Positions 1 to 10,540 of a DNA stretch of 64,000 nt are shown here, in pieces (the first letter of the stretch is position 1; each line of letters opens with the position of its first letter). The DNA lies in contig JANVFP010000028.1 in assembly GCA_027919835.1 (NCBI GenBank), positions 434,001-498,000 on the forward strand, read 5' to 3'. The position numbers and the translations under genes are program-made. The notes beneath the pieces are model-generated. The model was given only the letters and a program-made list of their open reading frames with translations, did no database searches and was not told the origin of the DNA. The DNA comes from Lentinula raphanica (Eukaryota > Basidiomycota > Agaricomycetes > Agaricales > Omphalotaceae).

Positions 1-232
1 AATCAATTGATTTTTATTTATATTTTTTGCCTTTGAAAATATGTCAAAGCACCTCAAAGACACTCAAAGATCCTCAAAGACACCCAAAGCACCTCAAAGC
101 ACCTCAAAGAATACCCCAGACCTTTCAAGTGGCTGAGAGTGCCTAGGATTTGGGGGGTATCTTTGCTGAAAGGCTCTAGGGGGCCTGAAAGCAACTTTTA
201 GTGGCTGAGAGCTCAGTACATTTTTCCTGATG
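1..232. mobile_element. Right part of a CATCAGG-family small inverted-repeat element (truncated by window edge)
   Basis: The segment ends in TTTTTCCTGATG, the inverted form of the CATCAGGAAAA terminus seen in five other elements of this window. It also has the family's internal block, a GGGGGGTATCTTT motif near 155-172, and a run of CCTCAAAGA-like 10-11-mers around 50-110. The left end lies outside the window or is lost, so no target duplication can be checked. Confidence 0.7.
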
Positions 233-351
233 AGTGTTGTTATTGAGCAACACCCTCGCCACATTACCGTGTTCAACCAGGAGAACAGAGGAGGACGAGT
301 ACAACGTGTATGAAGTCCGACAGAGGTTCGGAGTCGGTGATGATCAATGAT

Positions 352-613
352 CATCAGGAAAAAGTATCTTATCCCTAGAGCATTTAAAGATACCCCCCAA
401 ATTTTAGGAACTTTTAAAGTAATCTATGGAGGCTTAGGCTTTTGAGGTTCTTTGAGGTTGCCTAGGTGTCTTTGGGGATCTTTCAGGATCTTTCAGGATC
501 TTTCAGGAGCTTTAGGCACTTTGAAGCTGGTTAGGCACTTTGAGGCTGTTCAAAGGGCCTAAGAAATGGGGGGTATCTTTGAATGCCCTAAGCCTAAAAC
601 ATTTTTCCTGATG
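352..613. mobile_element. Small CATCAGG-family inverted-repeat element (262 bp)
   Basis: It starts CATCAGGAAAA and ends TTTTTCCTGATG, and is flanked on both sides by AT (350-351 and 614-615), a 2-bp target duplication. The block ATACCCCCCAA lies about 40 bp inside the left end and its reverse complement lies inside the right end. The interior has repeated CTTTCAGGAT and CTTTGAGG words. No coding capacity is seen, so it is non-autonomous. Confidence 0.85.
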
Positions 614-1356
614 ATCAAGACGACACCGAGAGCACAGAGGTGAGTGTTAACGTTAACGAGGTAATCCAAGTTGATATTAAAACTGAGGAATGTAAGTATG
701 TACAGGCTCCTTATATACTGTACGGATAGTCAGTCTAATCTAAAATACAATAAGACGATACACATCTCGGTACTACAGCATCAGAGGTGAGAAAGACAAT
801 AAGCTATTGTAAAGTAAATCAATATAAAGGTCAGCTGAGCTGTCAGAGAATAAAACAATAAGATCATAATCAAAGTATAAGAACAGACCAATGCGAAGGA
901 GGGACAAGACGGACACTGCTAGGCATGACTAGAGAGATTCAGGAAATCTCTAAGTCCAATTGCCGAGTGAAGCTCCGACGGAGCTCCGAGTATGATAGTC
1001 GTAACACCCAATAAAGGTACTAGAATGCTAAATATAGCATATACATCATATACTTGGGAAGCGCCGCTGCAGCAGCAATACACCTTGCTTGTAATTGTTG
1101 ATTGGCAGGCTTCTATTTGGCGGCCTGAATGAATACTACAAGCCAATTCACCCCGCTGCTTATTCAGCAAGTGAGGTTGATTGGCTTGCACAAAGCACAC
1201 ATGGGATGACCAAAAATATTCACTGGCAATAGCAAATAGTATTGGGCATATATCTGTAAATCAGACTACTGCAAGAAAGGCTCAACGACTAAGTGATGAT
1301 AATATATGCCATGCAGAAGACCACATCAAAGATCGAGAATTATCACTGGCAAAAAG

Positions 1357-1454
1357 GTATGGGTTAGCACTCCACAGAAGCCAATGCACTTTTAGTGGCA
1401 GAAAGGTATGGGTTAGCACTCCATGGAAGCCAACACACTTCTAGTAACTGAAAG
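1357..1454 (+). repeat. 49-bp direct tandem duplication
   Basis: Two adjacent 49-bp copies (1357-1405 and 1406-1454) each start GTATGGGTTAGCACTCCA and end in TAG plus a 10-bp purine-rich tail (TGGCAGAAAG and TAACTGAAAG). Each copy resembles an intron followed by a micro-exon. Confidence 0.7.
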
Positions 1455-1660
1455 CGAAACATCAAACAAGACTTACTAGAATCAGTGACATTGGCAATCA
1501 GTGTGTAAGTCATGGTTGTGCAGAACACAGACACAGATCTTGACTTGGCCAACAGTGCACAAGGGACTGTAGTGGGTCTAGTACTACACACTGATGAACC
1601 TTCAATCAATGAGGATCAAGCAGTGACAGATTCACAACGACTAGATGCCTATGTAAGTAC

Positions 1661-2141
1661 ACGCAAAACCTATAGGTAACGATGAGTACACAAGTAGTAG
1701 AGTAAAGTAGAAAGAAGACATACCCTCAGAATGAAGACAAGTTCTGAGGGGAGTCCGATGAAACTCAATAAGTATAAATAGATAAATCTGCAGGTGAAAA
1801 TTGTAAGGAAAATTTTATCGTCCGTAAGCGAGTGACTCGAGAGACCGGAACATGGAGACCCTGAAACCTAAGTATGAAACGAATGCAGTGACCAGTGCAG
1901 ATGGAAGTATATGCTGCAGACTAGGTCCAACGGATGGATGTATGTGTTATCCTCAGGATGCCAAACAATCACGTGTGAGCATGCGCTACGCATCGATGTC
2001 CCAAATCTAACAAGCAGCAGGGGAGTTGAAGTACTTGCCTTTGTATATTCTGGTGAAGTTAGATCGTACATGTGTAATGAAACTGGAAGGATGAGATGAA
2101 AATGTTATACCAATCCAACCACAGACTCAAACTATGAGAAT
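1661..2141. other. No confident gene
   Basis: There are scattered short open stretches, for example 1911-2099 on the plus strand, with no recognisable domain. This is probably a continuation of the degraded frame upstream. Its right edge is the AT target duplicate of the 2.7-kb element. Confidence 0.3.
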
Positions 2142-4851
2142 CATCAGGAAAAGGCCCTTGGCCTCAAAGTGACCTCAAGTTAACTGAAGTATAAGCTTAT
2201 ACTCAGGTTGCTTAGGTGACTTGAGGCAACTCAGGCCAACTTGAGTAACTTGGTTCTTCTTGAGTCTTTGGGCTATCCTGGGGTTGTCTTGGAGCAACAC
2301 AGTAAGCTTTGATCAGCTTCATATCACTTTACACGTTCCTCTGCTTCTTCTATTACCTCTGGCAAAGTTACCACTAGGTCTTCACGTTCTTCTGCTGCAG
2401 CTTCCAAACCAGCGGTTAAGCCTGCGGTTAAGAAAGTCTCTAAGGCTACAATAAAGAGAACTAGTACTCCTGCTCCCTTAGGACCTAGGGCTGCTGAGTA
2501 TGTCAAGGCCCAAGAGCGCAAGGCTGCGGAGGACAAAAGGAAACAAGGTATTTATTTTCTACTTTTTTCTGTTTCCTTTAACGATTTCTATATTTTTAGA
2601 AATACGTGAAAGAGTGAAAGCTGTTAAGGCTTCTGAAGAGGCTGAATCAAGTGACGAGGATGATAGAGCTACCTCCCCTCCAGCTACCTCAGATGTGGAT
2701 GAAGAGGAATTTCGTAGAGTCTATAGTAGTAAGTTCAAGTTTTTTTCCTCCTCAAGGGTAACTAATTTTATAGCAACAGGCCTACCAGAAGAAGGTGACT
2801 TCCAGGAAGACATCCAAGAAGATATACAGGAAGACGTTGTGTTTGAAGAAGAGTTTGACTTAGGTGACGCTCTAGAGGAGGTCATAGAAGAGAATAGCCT
2901 TCAAGAAATGGAGGTAGAGGCTCCAGATAATGGCGTGAGTACTAGATTCATGAATAGTAATTGCTCATCAGAATTTTTTTTCCAATAGATCCACGTTGCC
3001 AATTCAGAAACGTCGCCTCCCTTCTCCTCTCCCTCTAAAGGCACTTCAGTTCATGGTGCATTTTCACGCAACAAACTCCGACAGCAGCTCAATGTCTCTC
3101 CTACCAAGTCTTCGTCTTCAAGAAAGCTTTCTCCTCAGAAGCGTAAGGTATACAAGGTCACCTCCAATATGTTTACTCCGAAAACCCGGAAGCTTGCTGA
3201 GGCAGCCAAACGTCATACCCGTAGGGTTTCCACTATTGAGGAAGCCTTTCCTATGGACAAGCACTCTTTTTTTCTTGACGTGGCACGGTCTACCGCCAAC
3301 GCTGAATCTCTGGTAGAAGTATTTGATGACCTGAAACAAGATACTGATCTTCAAAAACTGTTAACCTCATTTGTGCGTCTCAATAATCCTTTATCTATGC
3401 CTAGCTAACAAGCCTTTTAGATGGGCTATGCACGAGGAGGTTTATTCACTTCGCTGGCCAAGAAAGCACGTGAATTCACCGCTAGCTACTATGGTCTTCC
3501 TGGAACTAGAAAGTCTTCTGAAGTCAAAGAGATCGTTACTTGGCTTCTTACAGATGGACATTTCAAGTATGGGGGGGTTAATATAGAGGTAAGTCATTGA
3601 ATTTTATTTGACTTACGTTGAGCTAATAGTATTATGATTAGACCCAAACTTTTGACCATCAGAAGCCTTTTGAAGCTGACGGTATAGCCCATCTTCTCAG
3701 GCTGGAATATTTTGCTACAAAAGGAGGAGCCAATATTGCAGTATTCAAGGAGATGGTTTCTGCTAAGCGCATCAAAGCACCTACTGTGGCTTTGATGATC
3801 ACTGTGGTGAGTTATTTCTACCTATTAGTATTGATTAAACTCATTAGAAATATAGTTGGAGCACGCCCTTATGGAGTACTCTGAAGGTACCTATCGCAAT
3901 TCAGAATTTACTGATTCTGCCAAATCTCGGTGTGTAATTTGATTTTGCTGACTTCAAAGACATTGATCATATATTCTAGTTATCATTACCATCTAGCTTC
4001 CTACAACCGTGTAGCTCAAGCAGCACCCACCTGGGCTGATAGGTTTGAGATGAACCTGTTCAATCTTGTCCTGTACGTCTCTATTTCAATATAGCTCTTT
4101 ATCTGTTGACAAAGTTTCTCAGCAATCAATCTAACAAGACTTTTCTTCTGGATGTTGAGGCTGACGATATGAAGGAAGTAGACTTAGCATCCCTTGAGGC
4201 CAACGCTGTTGCAGCTGGTGCTTCTACCAATCTTTAATTTCCTATTTTCTAACGTTCTTTAACCTACTGATATAGTATTTTATAGCAGATTTAATATTCC
4301 AAGTTTCTTTTTGATACCCTTTGACTACGATCTTTACACCTATTATATAGCTCTTTTAATGTTATGCTTGTGGCCTTGGGTCCCTTTGATTATATCGGAG
4401 TCAAAGATACTAAAGGATCTTCTACTCTACTTGAGTTTTCTTAAGGTTAACCTGATTCAGCTTTGAGAAGGCCTGGTTGAGCTTTGGGGTGACCTGGTTT
4501 ATCTTTACGATGAGCTGGTGGAGCTTTGGGATGACCTGGTTTATCTTGGGCGCAGCTGGTACAGACCTAGGTTGCATCAATAGGACTTCAAGTTGACCCA
4601 AGTTTATAGAAGTTTAATCAAGTTAGACTGAGGTTGCGTTGAGTTACGTTCAAGTTGCCTTAGCAGCCTTTGGGTTGACTTGGACACAACTTGGGTTACT
4701 CAAGTTAGCCTGGGGCTAACCTAAGTACAGCAAAAAAGTCAACCTTGGCTCAGGTCACTCAAGAGAATTCATCAACTTATATGCCTCAAAGCAACCCTAT
4801 TCACTAGAGTAAGCCTATACAGGCCTGAGTATGGGGGGTATTTTCCTGATG
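2142..4851 (+). mobile_element. 2.71-kb CATCAGG-family element carrying a DUF6532-like gene
   Basis: The segment begins CATCAGGAAAA and ends TTTTCCTGATG, with AT on both sides (2140-2141 and 4852-4853). These are the same terminus and the same 2-bp duplication length as in the small elements at 352, 10731, 36850 and 52722. Subterminal DNA is filled with CTTGAG/CTCAAG and GACCTGG-type words on both sides of a single spliced gene. The GGGGGGTATTTT block typical of the family sits directly beside the right terminus, suggesting a small deletion there. No known transposase is visible, so either the encoded protein has that role or the element is mobilised in trans by an enzyme that leaves 2-bp duplications. 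Confidence 0.85.
2313..4237 (+). CDS. DUF6532-like protein encoded in the CATCAGG element
   Basis: A spliced gene with at least eight exons and short GT-AG introns. Clear introns are 2548-2599, 2729-2773 and 2935-2988, and further ones follow near 3371, 3593, 3806, 3931 and 4072. The N-terminal third is Ser/Ala/Lys-rich, then acidic, and is probably disordered. The C-terminal half has the layout I associate with the agaricomycete DUF6532 domain: a helix ending in LAKKAREFTASYYGL, then EIVTWLLTDGHFKYGGVN, then FDHQKPFEADGIAHLLRLEYF, KAPTVALMITVVEHALMEY and YHYHLASYNRV. It ends at TAA 4235-4237. No ATG is visible in frame before the first exon (the frame opens after a TGA at 2310), so the start is missing, altered, or in an unrecognised upstream exon. 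Function is unknown. Its placement inside precise inverted ends suggests either a mobile-element protein or captured cargo. Confidence 0.7.
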
Positions 4852-5174
4852 ATTTCAGTGCAATAGAAGAAAGGGCCACTGGCAGTGCACACAGTAAAGC
4901 GACAGCAATTTTCACTTACACTGGCATATACCTTCACAGATTATTGAGTGCAGGGACATACCATAGTTCCGGTGATCATTGATATTTCTCTGCCTCAATT
5001 TCCAACTTGAATGTTGAGCCATCTATTTCAGTGTTTGATAATGACAATGTAGGCAAGGACGCCCGGGTAAGAAAGACTTGATGTTTTGCCTGCCGTGAGT
5101 TGTTTGCGTTTATTTGTTTTCAGAGTGTGGGAAAAATAATTATCAAAATTGAAGGACCTTGACAAGCAAGGTGA
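4852..5174. other. Flank continuing the broken unidentified sequence
   Basis: This stretch joins to 2141 if the 2.7-kb element is removed. A possible acceptor (TTTCAG, near 5028) is followed by a short open stretch and a donor GTAAGA near 5067. No identity could be assigned. Confidence 0.3.
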
Positions 5175-5717
5175 TACTGACTGTATAGTGAATTTAGAAT
5201 GATTTGGAGTGATAAAAATTTTTACACTTGTTGTGTATTTTTTTTATTTTGCATTTTCAGGGCCAACAAGGCACCCCTGAATTTTTTTGACTATTTTTAG
5301 GATTTTTTTTCAGATTTTTTGCTACAAGATGAGATCATGATCATTTTTTTCTTTTTTTGGTAATTTTGATGTCTCTGGACCTGCAATAGGCTTTATACCA
5401 TCCCTAAACATTTTTCGCATTTTTAGTGATTTTTTGGGCTATTTTTAGTACCTACATTGGCCCTACATCATTTTTTTATCACATGAGGTCATTTGCTTAC
5501 ATATCCTGATTGGACCTAATCAGGCCATTTGAGGTTTTTTATGAATTTTTATGAATTTTCAGGTTTTTTTGAAAATGTACTGCTTATTTAATATCTGGAT
5601 GATTATTAATTCCCCAAAACAGTAAATATAAGCTATATGTGACAGGTAGTGACAGGCATGACCACCCCCCGGGGCCATTTCCGGGACCCCCTCCGGGTTA
5701 TCACAACTATTTGCACA
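5175..5717 (-). repeat. Half of a foldback element (outer arm, minus orientation)
   Basis: The sequence matches the right arms of the complete foldback elements (for example 13220-13745), from the GTGATACTGACTGTATAG region through ATGACCACCCCCCGGGGCC to GTTATCACAACTATTTGCA. It diverges there, about 60 bp before the expected terminus. The inner half is missing too, so it is a truncated copy. Confidence 0.8.
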
Positions 5718-6845
5718 CTGCATGCAAATTCCCATAATTTACCCCATGTGATAATAAATTTATAGTAAATTAACAGGAAACTTTTTTCTCATTAATTTCT
5801 TGATTTATGGAAATCCAATACTCAAACTATACTGAATTCAAAAATTTTGATTCAATATAAATTTGAGGTAAAATATAACAAATTATGATAAATTCAGTCT
5901 GAAGTTATGCTAATTTTCCCTTGAAGATATCCTATAGAATAACTATAATCACAGAAACAATTCATTATAACAAAGTTTAATCATTTAAAAACAATTGTTT
6001 ATCAACTGTAAAATTATTACATGCATCAACATGAGCTTGCCTAGGATATAATTTGATTACTCAATGAATGATAATAATGCAATGTATATTTTTAGAATGA
6101 AATATATTCATTATCTTGAAATTGGAGTAAAAAGATTAATTGACTATGCTACTATTATGCTGCAGGTTTTGTGTTATTTCAATGAAAATTTGTGTTTGAT
6201 TCATTATAAATGAAGACACTTATAGTAAAGCTGATAGTGATACATTCTAATTGTAAATTTTTGCTGAAAGGATAATTATTTTATAGCTTTAATTGTGTTA
6301 TATTATATACATCATGATTATATGCTGGGATTATTTTGTATAAAGTTATCAATTCCAGTAATTTGATTTTGGTGAATGAATCTTTGTTATGACAATTTCA
6401 AAACAAAATTTATATAAATCAACAAAAATCACTTGTAAACTATGAGAAGACTATAATAAAGTTCTTGAAACAATTATTCTAAACATTTTAGTATTAATAG
6501 AATTTATTATGTTAAATATATTGGTCTAAAAATAATGTGACAAAATATCAAGATATGTTTTAAAGAACTTGAGCTTGATAATTTTAGAGAAATATATTGT
6601 ATAAATTCAGAAGAAGAGTAACAGAGTTATTGTAATATTATCATATAGCAGGGAATGATTGTAGCAAAGTGTCCAAATGAAATATATTTAATAATCTTCA
6701 ATCAATGTTATCATAAATTTATATTAAGTATTTGAGTAGTATATCATAAATTCAACAAATAATAATAAATTGATAGTGAAATATATTGATAGATTACTGC
6801 AAGTTGACTCCAAAATTGAAATACTATTAAGAAATTTGTCAACTT
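5718..6845. other. AT-rich, gene-poor stretch
   Basis: About 1.1 kb of strongly AT-rich DNA with no convincing reading frame. Short words such as ATTCATTATA and TTATCATAAATT recur. Nothing else could be supported. Confidence 0.6.
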
Positions 6846-7531
6846 TCAGAAATTAGAAATAGAGTTCCCAGAGTTCACAGAGTGTACAAATCTCCTAGAG
6901 TTCCCAGAGTTTCTAGAGCTCACCTGAGAGTTCCCAGAGTTTCTAGAGCTCACCTGAGAGCTCACAGACCTCCTAGAGTTCACAGATCTCACAAAGCGCA
7001 CAGATCTCCTAGAGCTCACAGAACTCACAGAGTGCATAGATCTCCTAGAGTTCATAGAGCTCACAGACCCCCTAGAGTTCACAGAGTTCCCAAAGCTCAG
7101 AGCTCTTAGCCCTCTTAGACTGCCTAAAATTTTTAAATCTCTTAGACTTTTTACACCTCCTACACCTTTGTGAATTCATCAGAAATTATGAACCTCTTAA
7201 TTAGTGCTCCCAGAGTTCACAGAGTGCACAGATCTTTTAGAGTTCACAATGTTTACAGAGCTCACAGACCTCATAGAGTTCATGCACAGATCTCCTAGAG
7301 TTCACAGAGCTTACAGAGCACACAGATTTCCTAGAGTTCCCAGAGCTCACAGAGTGCACAGATCTCTTAGAGTTCACAGATCTCTTAGAGTTCACAGATC
7401 TCCTAGAGTTGCCAGAGTTGCCAAAGCTCACAGATCTCCTAGAGTTCACAGAGCTTACAGACCCCTAGAGTTTGTAGAGTTCACAGAGCTTACAGAAGAG
7501 TCCCCAGAGTTCCCAGAGCTCCCAGAGTTAT
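6846..7531. repeat. Degenerate tandem array of CTAGAGTTCACAGA-type units
   Basis: A dense array built from words such as CTAGAGTT, CACAGA, GAGCTCACAGA and GATCTC, broken by about 90 bp of non-repeat DNA near 7110-7200. The array is open in several frames on both strands only because its units are mostly multiples of three. The repetitive Arg/His/Pro and Asn/Ser reading frames are therefore not genes. Confidence 0.8.
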
Positions 7532-7898
7532 TTTGGGTAATTAATAATTATCCAGATATTAAATAAGCAGTACATTTGCAAAAAAACCCGAAAATTCATA
7601 AAAAATCTAAAAAATCCTAAACAAGCCACATTAGGTCAGATCAGGGTATGTAAGCAAATGACCTTATATGATCAAAAAGAATATAGGGTCAATATAGATA
7701 CTAAAAATAGCCCAAAAAATCACTAAAAATGCAAAGAATATTTAGGGATGGTATAGAGCCTATTACAGGTCCAGGCACATCAACATTACCAAAAAAACCC
7801 AAAAAAAATTGATTATGATGTCATCTTGTAGCAAAAAATCTGAAAGAAATCATAAAAATAGTCAAAAAATTCAGGGGTGCATCGTTGGCCCTGAAAAT

Positions 7899-7940
<42 letters not shown>

Positions 7941-7945
7941 CGACA
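7532..7945 (+). repeat. Half of a foldback element (outer arm, plus orientation) with a 36-A run
   Basis: It matches the left arms of the complete foldbacks (for example 21430-21825), from GGGTAATTAATAAT to ACACGACAAG. It starts about 150 bp inside the expected terminus. The short A-run of the other copies has expanded to 36 A at 7901-7936. Together with 5175-5717 it brackets the AT-rich and tandem-array DNA, with both halves pointing inward. Confidence 0.75.
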
Positions 7946-8039
7946 AGCACTTCAGGCACCCCCCAAACAGGCCTTATTAGGATAAAAAATCAGGTACCTA
8001 AATGGGCCTATGAGGCCCAGCAAATGGGTAGCCTACCCT

Positions 8040-9262
8040 GCCTATATTTAGGGGTGTAGCTACCCTTGGGTGGGTAGCTACCCCCATATAACTGAGCAGC
8101 ATATCTGGGTAGCTACCATCCATGTTACATCATAGGGTGCCAGGGGTCCTCCTAAGTAGCTACCTCACTTTTTTAATTTTGTTCTCCCATTATGTTTTTA
8201 TCTTGGTCGAAGTCACTGGTATTACTATGTAGTATGTACTATGTAGTATGTAGCGGGATGGGTGAAAATGTTTTTATACATACACACTGCTAACAAGATA
8301 TCCAACTTGTGCTTCTATTCCTGAGCTAGTGATCAGAGCTCTACATTCAATAGGTGGTATATCCTTTGGTCAACTTTGGTCAAGGAGGTTGAGATGATAT
8401 GAATTCACTCTTCCAACATTCAATTAGTCTATGCATGTTGTATATTCAATGTACCATTATTGTTACTATCATTCCACCAAGTGCTCAGAATCATTAGCAC
8501 CATCATCATGATTATCACACCGTGTATTTATAATCATTAGACACTCTGGAGTTCATTCATTTTGTACTGTTTCAACATTGAAAGCATTCTAAACTCTTGA
8601 TATCAATTTGATTGACCTCTTGTCACAACCTGTCTGGGGTAGCTACCTTTATGAATATATATATCTGAGATAGCTACCCTTCTATCTGGGAACATCTTGT
8701 TAGAGTTGACTACCTATTTGCAAAGGTCTTTGGGGCAGCTAGTCTGCGCCCTCTGGTATGGACTGGGTAGCTACCTCTCTAAAAATATATCTCAGGTAGC
8801 TACCCAGCAAAGAGGGTAGCTACCTCTCTAAAAATATATCCCGGTAGCTACCTCAAAATCTGAGGTAGCTACCAATCTAAAAATATATCTCAGGTAGCTA
8901 CCTAGCAAAGTGGGTAGCTACCTGTCTGTAAAAATCTGTGGGGTAGCTACCTTTCTCAAATTATATCTCAGGTAGCTACCACTCTGTACAATTATTTGGG
9001 GTAGCTACCCTCCTCAGAATAAGGGTAGCTACCTGTCTGTAAAAATCTGTGGGGTAGCTACCTTCACAAATTATATCTCAGGTAGCTACCACTCTGCTAA
9101 AATCTTTGGGGTAGCTACCCTCCTCAGAATAAGGGTAGCTACCTGTCTGTAAAAATCTGTGGGGTAGCTACCTTCACAAATTATATCTCAGGTAGCTACC
9201 ACTCTGTTAAAATCTTTGGGGTAGCTACCCTCCTCAGAATATATCTTTGGTAGCTACCCCTT
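8040..9262. repeat. Dispersed array of the palindrome GGTAGCTACC
   Basis: About 25 copies of the self-complementary 10-mer GGTAGCTACC, or near variants, lie here. Most are in 8636-9262 with spacing of roughly 20-45 bp; a few are at 8040-8160. The spacers themselves repeat (ATATATCTCAG, CTGTCTGTAAAAATCTGTGG, CCTCAGAATA). From 8160 to 8636 there is AT-rich DNA without the motif and without a recognisable gene. The array begins about 75 bp beyond the 3' end of KDZ-1. Arrays of this kind beside a transposase gene often serve as transposase-binding subterminal repeats, but that is inference. Confidence 0.8.
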
Positions 9263-10540
9263 GTATAGGACTCAGTCCCTCAATTGGAGTAGTTGTCCAT
9301 TACTTTGGTGCACTACAACTTTAATATTGATTATAGATTTACAAGTCCCCTATTGTACTCCCTTGTAATTCGCGATAGTTTTCCGATATCTGAAGACTAT
9401 CTAGATGCTCAACAAGAAGGCCATCCGCCTCTATCTCAAAGTCAACATCATAATCATACCCACCTTCTTTGACTGATTCTATTCCCCCACCAAGCACATG
9501 TATACTTCTATACTGTGTTAATTCCTGTGGTGTCGGCCCCCAATCTGGTAACCCCTCCTCAAAGGGTACACCCACAAGGGTCCGTTCCCATATCACCAAC
9601 AGGCGACAGAGTTTTTCTTTCCTCTGGTTAAGCTGAAACTTGATATTCTCATCTATGCCTGACTTTGAGTTACATAGAGAAAAGCACAAGAATTCTTGAA
9701 ACTACGCACTGTGATCAATCGCTTTGTTAACTACCTGCCATTCCTCATTGAACCAGAACTGTATGGCACTTCGTTCCCTATGCAACCTTTCCTGCTCTTC
9801 TAAACAGCGATCACGGTCTGTCATGGCGCGGATACCAGCCCGCACATTGTCATCACTCAGCCATAGCGGCGGCAGTGCCCCTGTGTCTCCCTCTGCTTCG
9901 TACCCCAGCCCCACATCAAGCCAGATATCATCATCAACGTCGAGGTCAAACAAGTGTTCTGTCTCAATCGGGATCGGTGCAATCGAGTTGCGGGGAGCCT
10001 TTTTTTGCCGTATGAGTCTGTTCATGTCTTCGCAGAGTTTGTTGTACTTATAGGCAAGCTGTGATATGCCCGGGTCTCTACGTTTGACAGATTCTTGAGT
10101 TTGCTCGTTGATACGTTGCTCTACTCATCGTTTTCAGTGGAAAACATCAGCAAATGAGTAGTGGTGCTTACCGCTTCGTTGTTTGCGATATGATCTCTCC
10201 AATCGATCAAGCTCAAACTTCCTCGATCGTAAGCGCTCTCGTATCCGAATTTTGAGAGCGCGCGCATTCATCTTCTTCATGAGGAATGGACTGCTGATGA
10301 GCGATCGGAGTTGATGCTTTGCGTCCACACCTAGGGTGTTTTCTTTCTTTGACAACTTCCCCTCAGCTTTGCGCAAAGCTTCGATAGCCGATTGGAGCTC
10401 CAATTCTGCAGTGGCTACATCCCAAGCTTCATTGGACATGTTGATAATCCTTTTCCGAAGGTCATCCACATGGTCCTGAGCCGCGTCGCGGCTTTTTCGT
10501 AGTCGCAATGCTTCTTCTACAGCCGACCTGCCTAGATTTC

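Larger units (their letters stand above)
310..1660 (+). pseudogene. Unidentified spliced reading frame interrupted by a small CATCAGG element
   Basis: I do not recognise this gene. An ATG at 310 opens a frame beginning MKSDRGSESV. It runs up to the small element at 352-613 and, if that element and one AT copy are removed, continues in the same frame (DQDDTESTE) to a candidate splice donor GTGAGT at 641. Further exon-like open stretches lie at about 1190-1356 (containing ARKAQRLSDDN and KDRELSLAKR) and at about 1527-1650 (starting NTDTDLDLANS, followed by GTAAGT). The exon joins are guesses and no domain could be named. A 49-bp tandem duplication at 1357-1454 looks like two copies of a tiny intron plus a 10-bp exon. 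It could be an older transposon gene or a decayed host gene. Confidence 0.3.

Noticed and set aside
352..613. Helitron origin of the CATCAGG elements because two insert next to AT
   Set aside because: The ends are inverted repeats, and insertion also occurred at CA, TT and CT with a true 2-bp duplication, unlike Helitrons.
6846..7566. Arg/His/Pro-rich and Asn/Ser-rich frames on both strands
   Set aside because: They arise from a tandem array with units that are mostly multiples of three; both strands are open, with no splice or start context.
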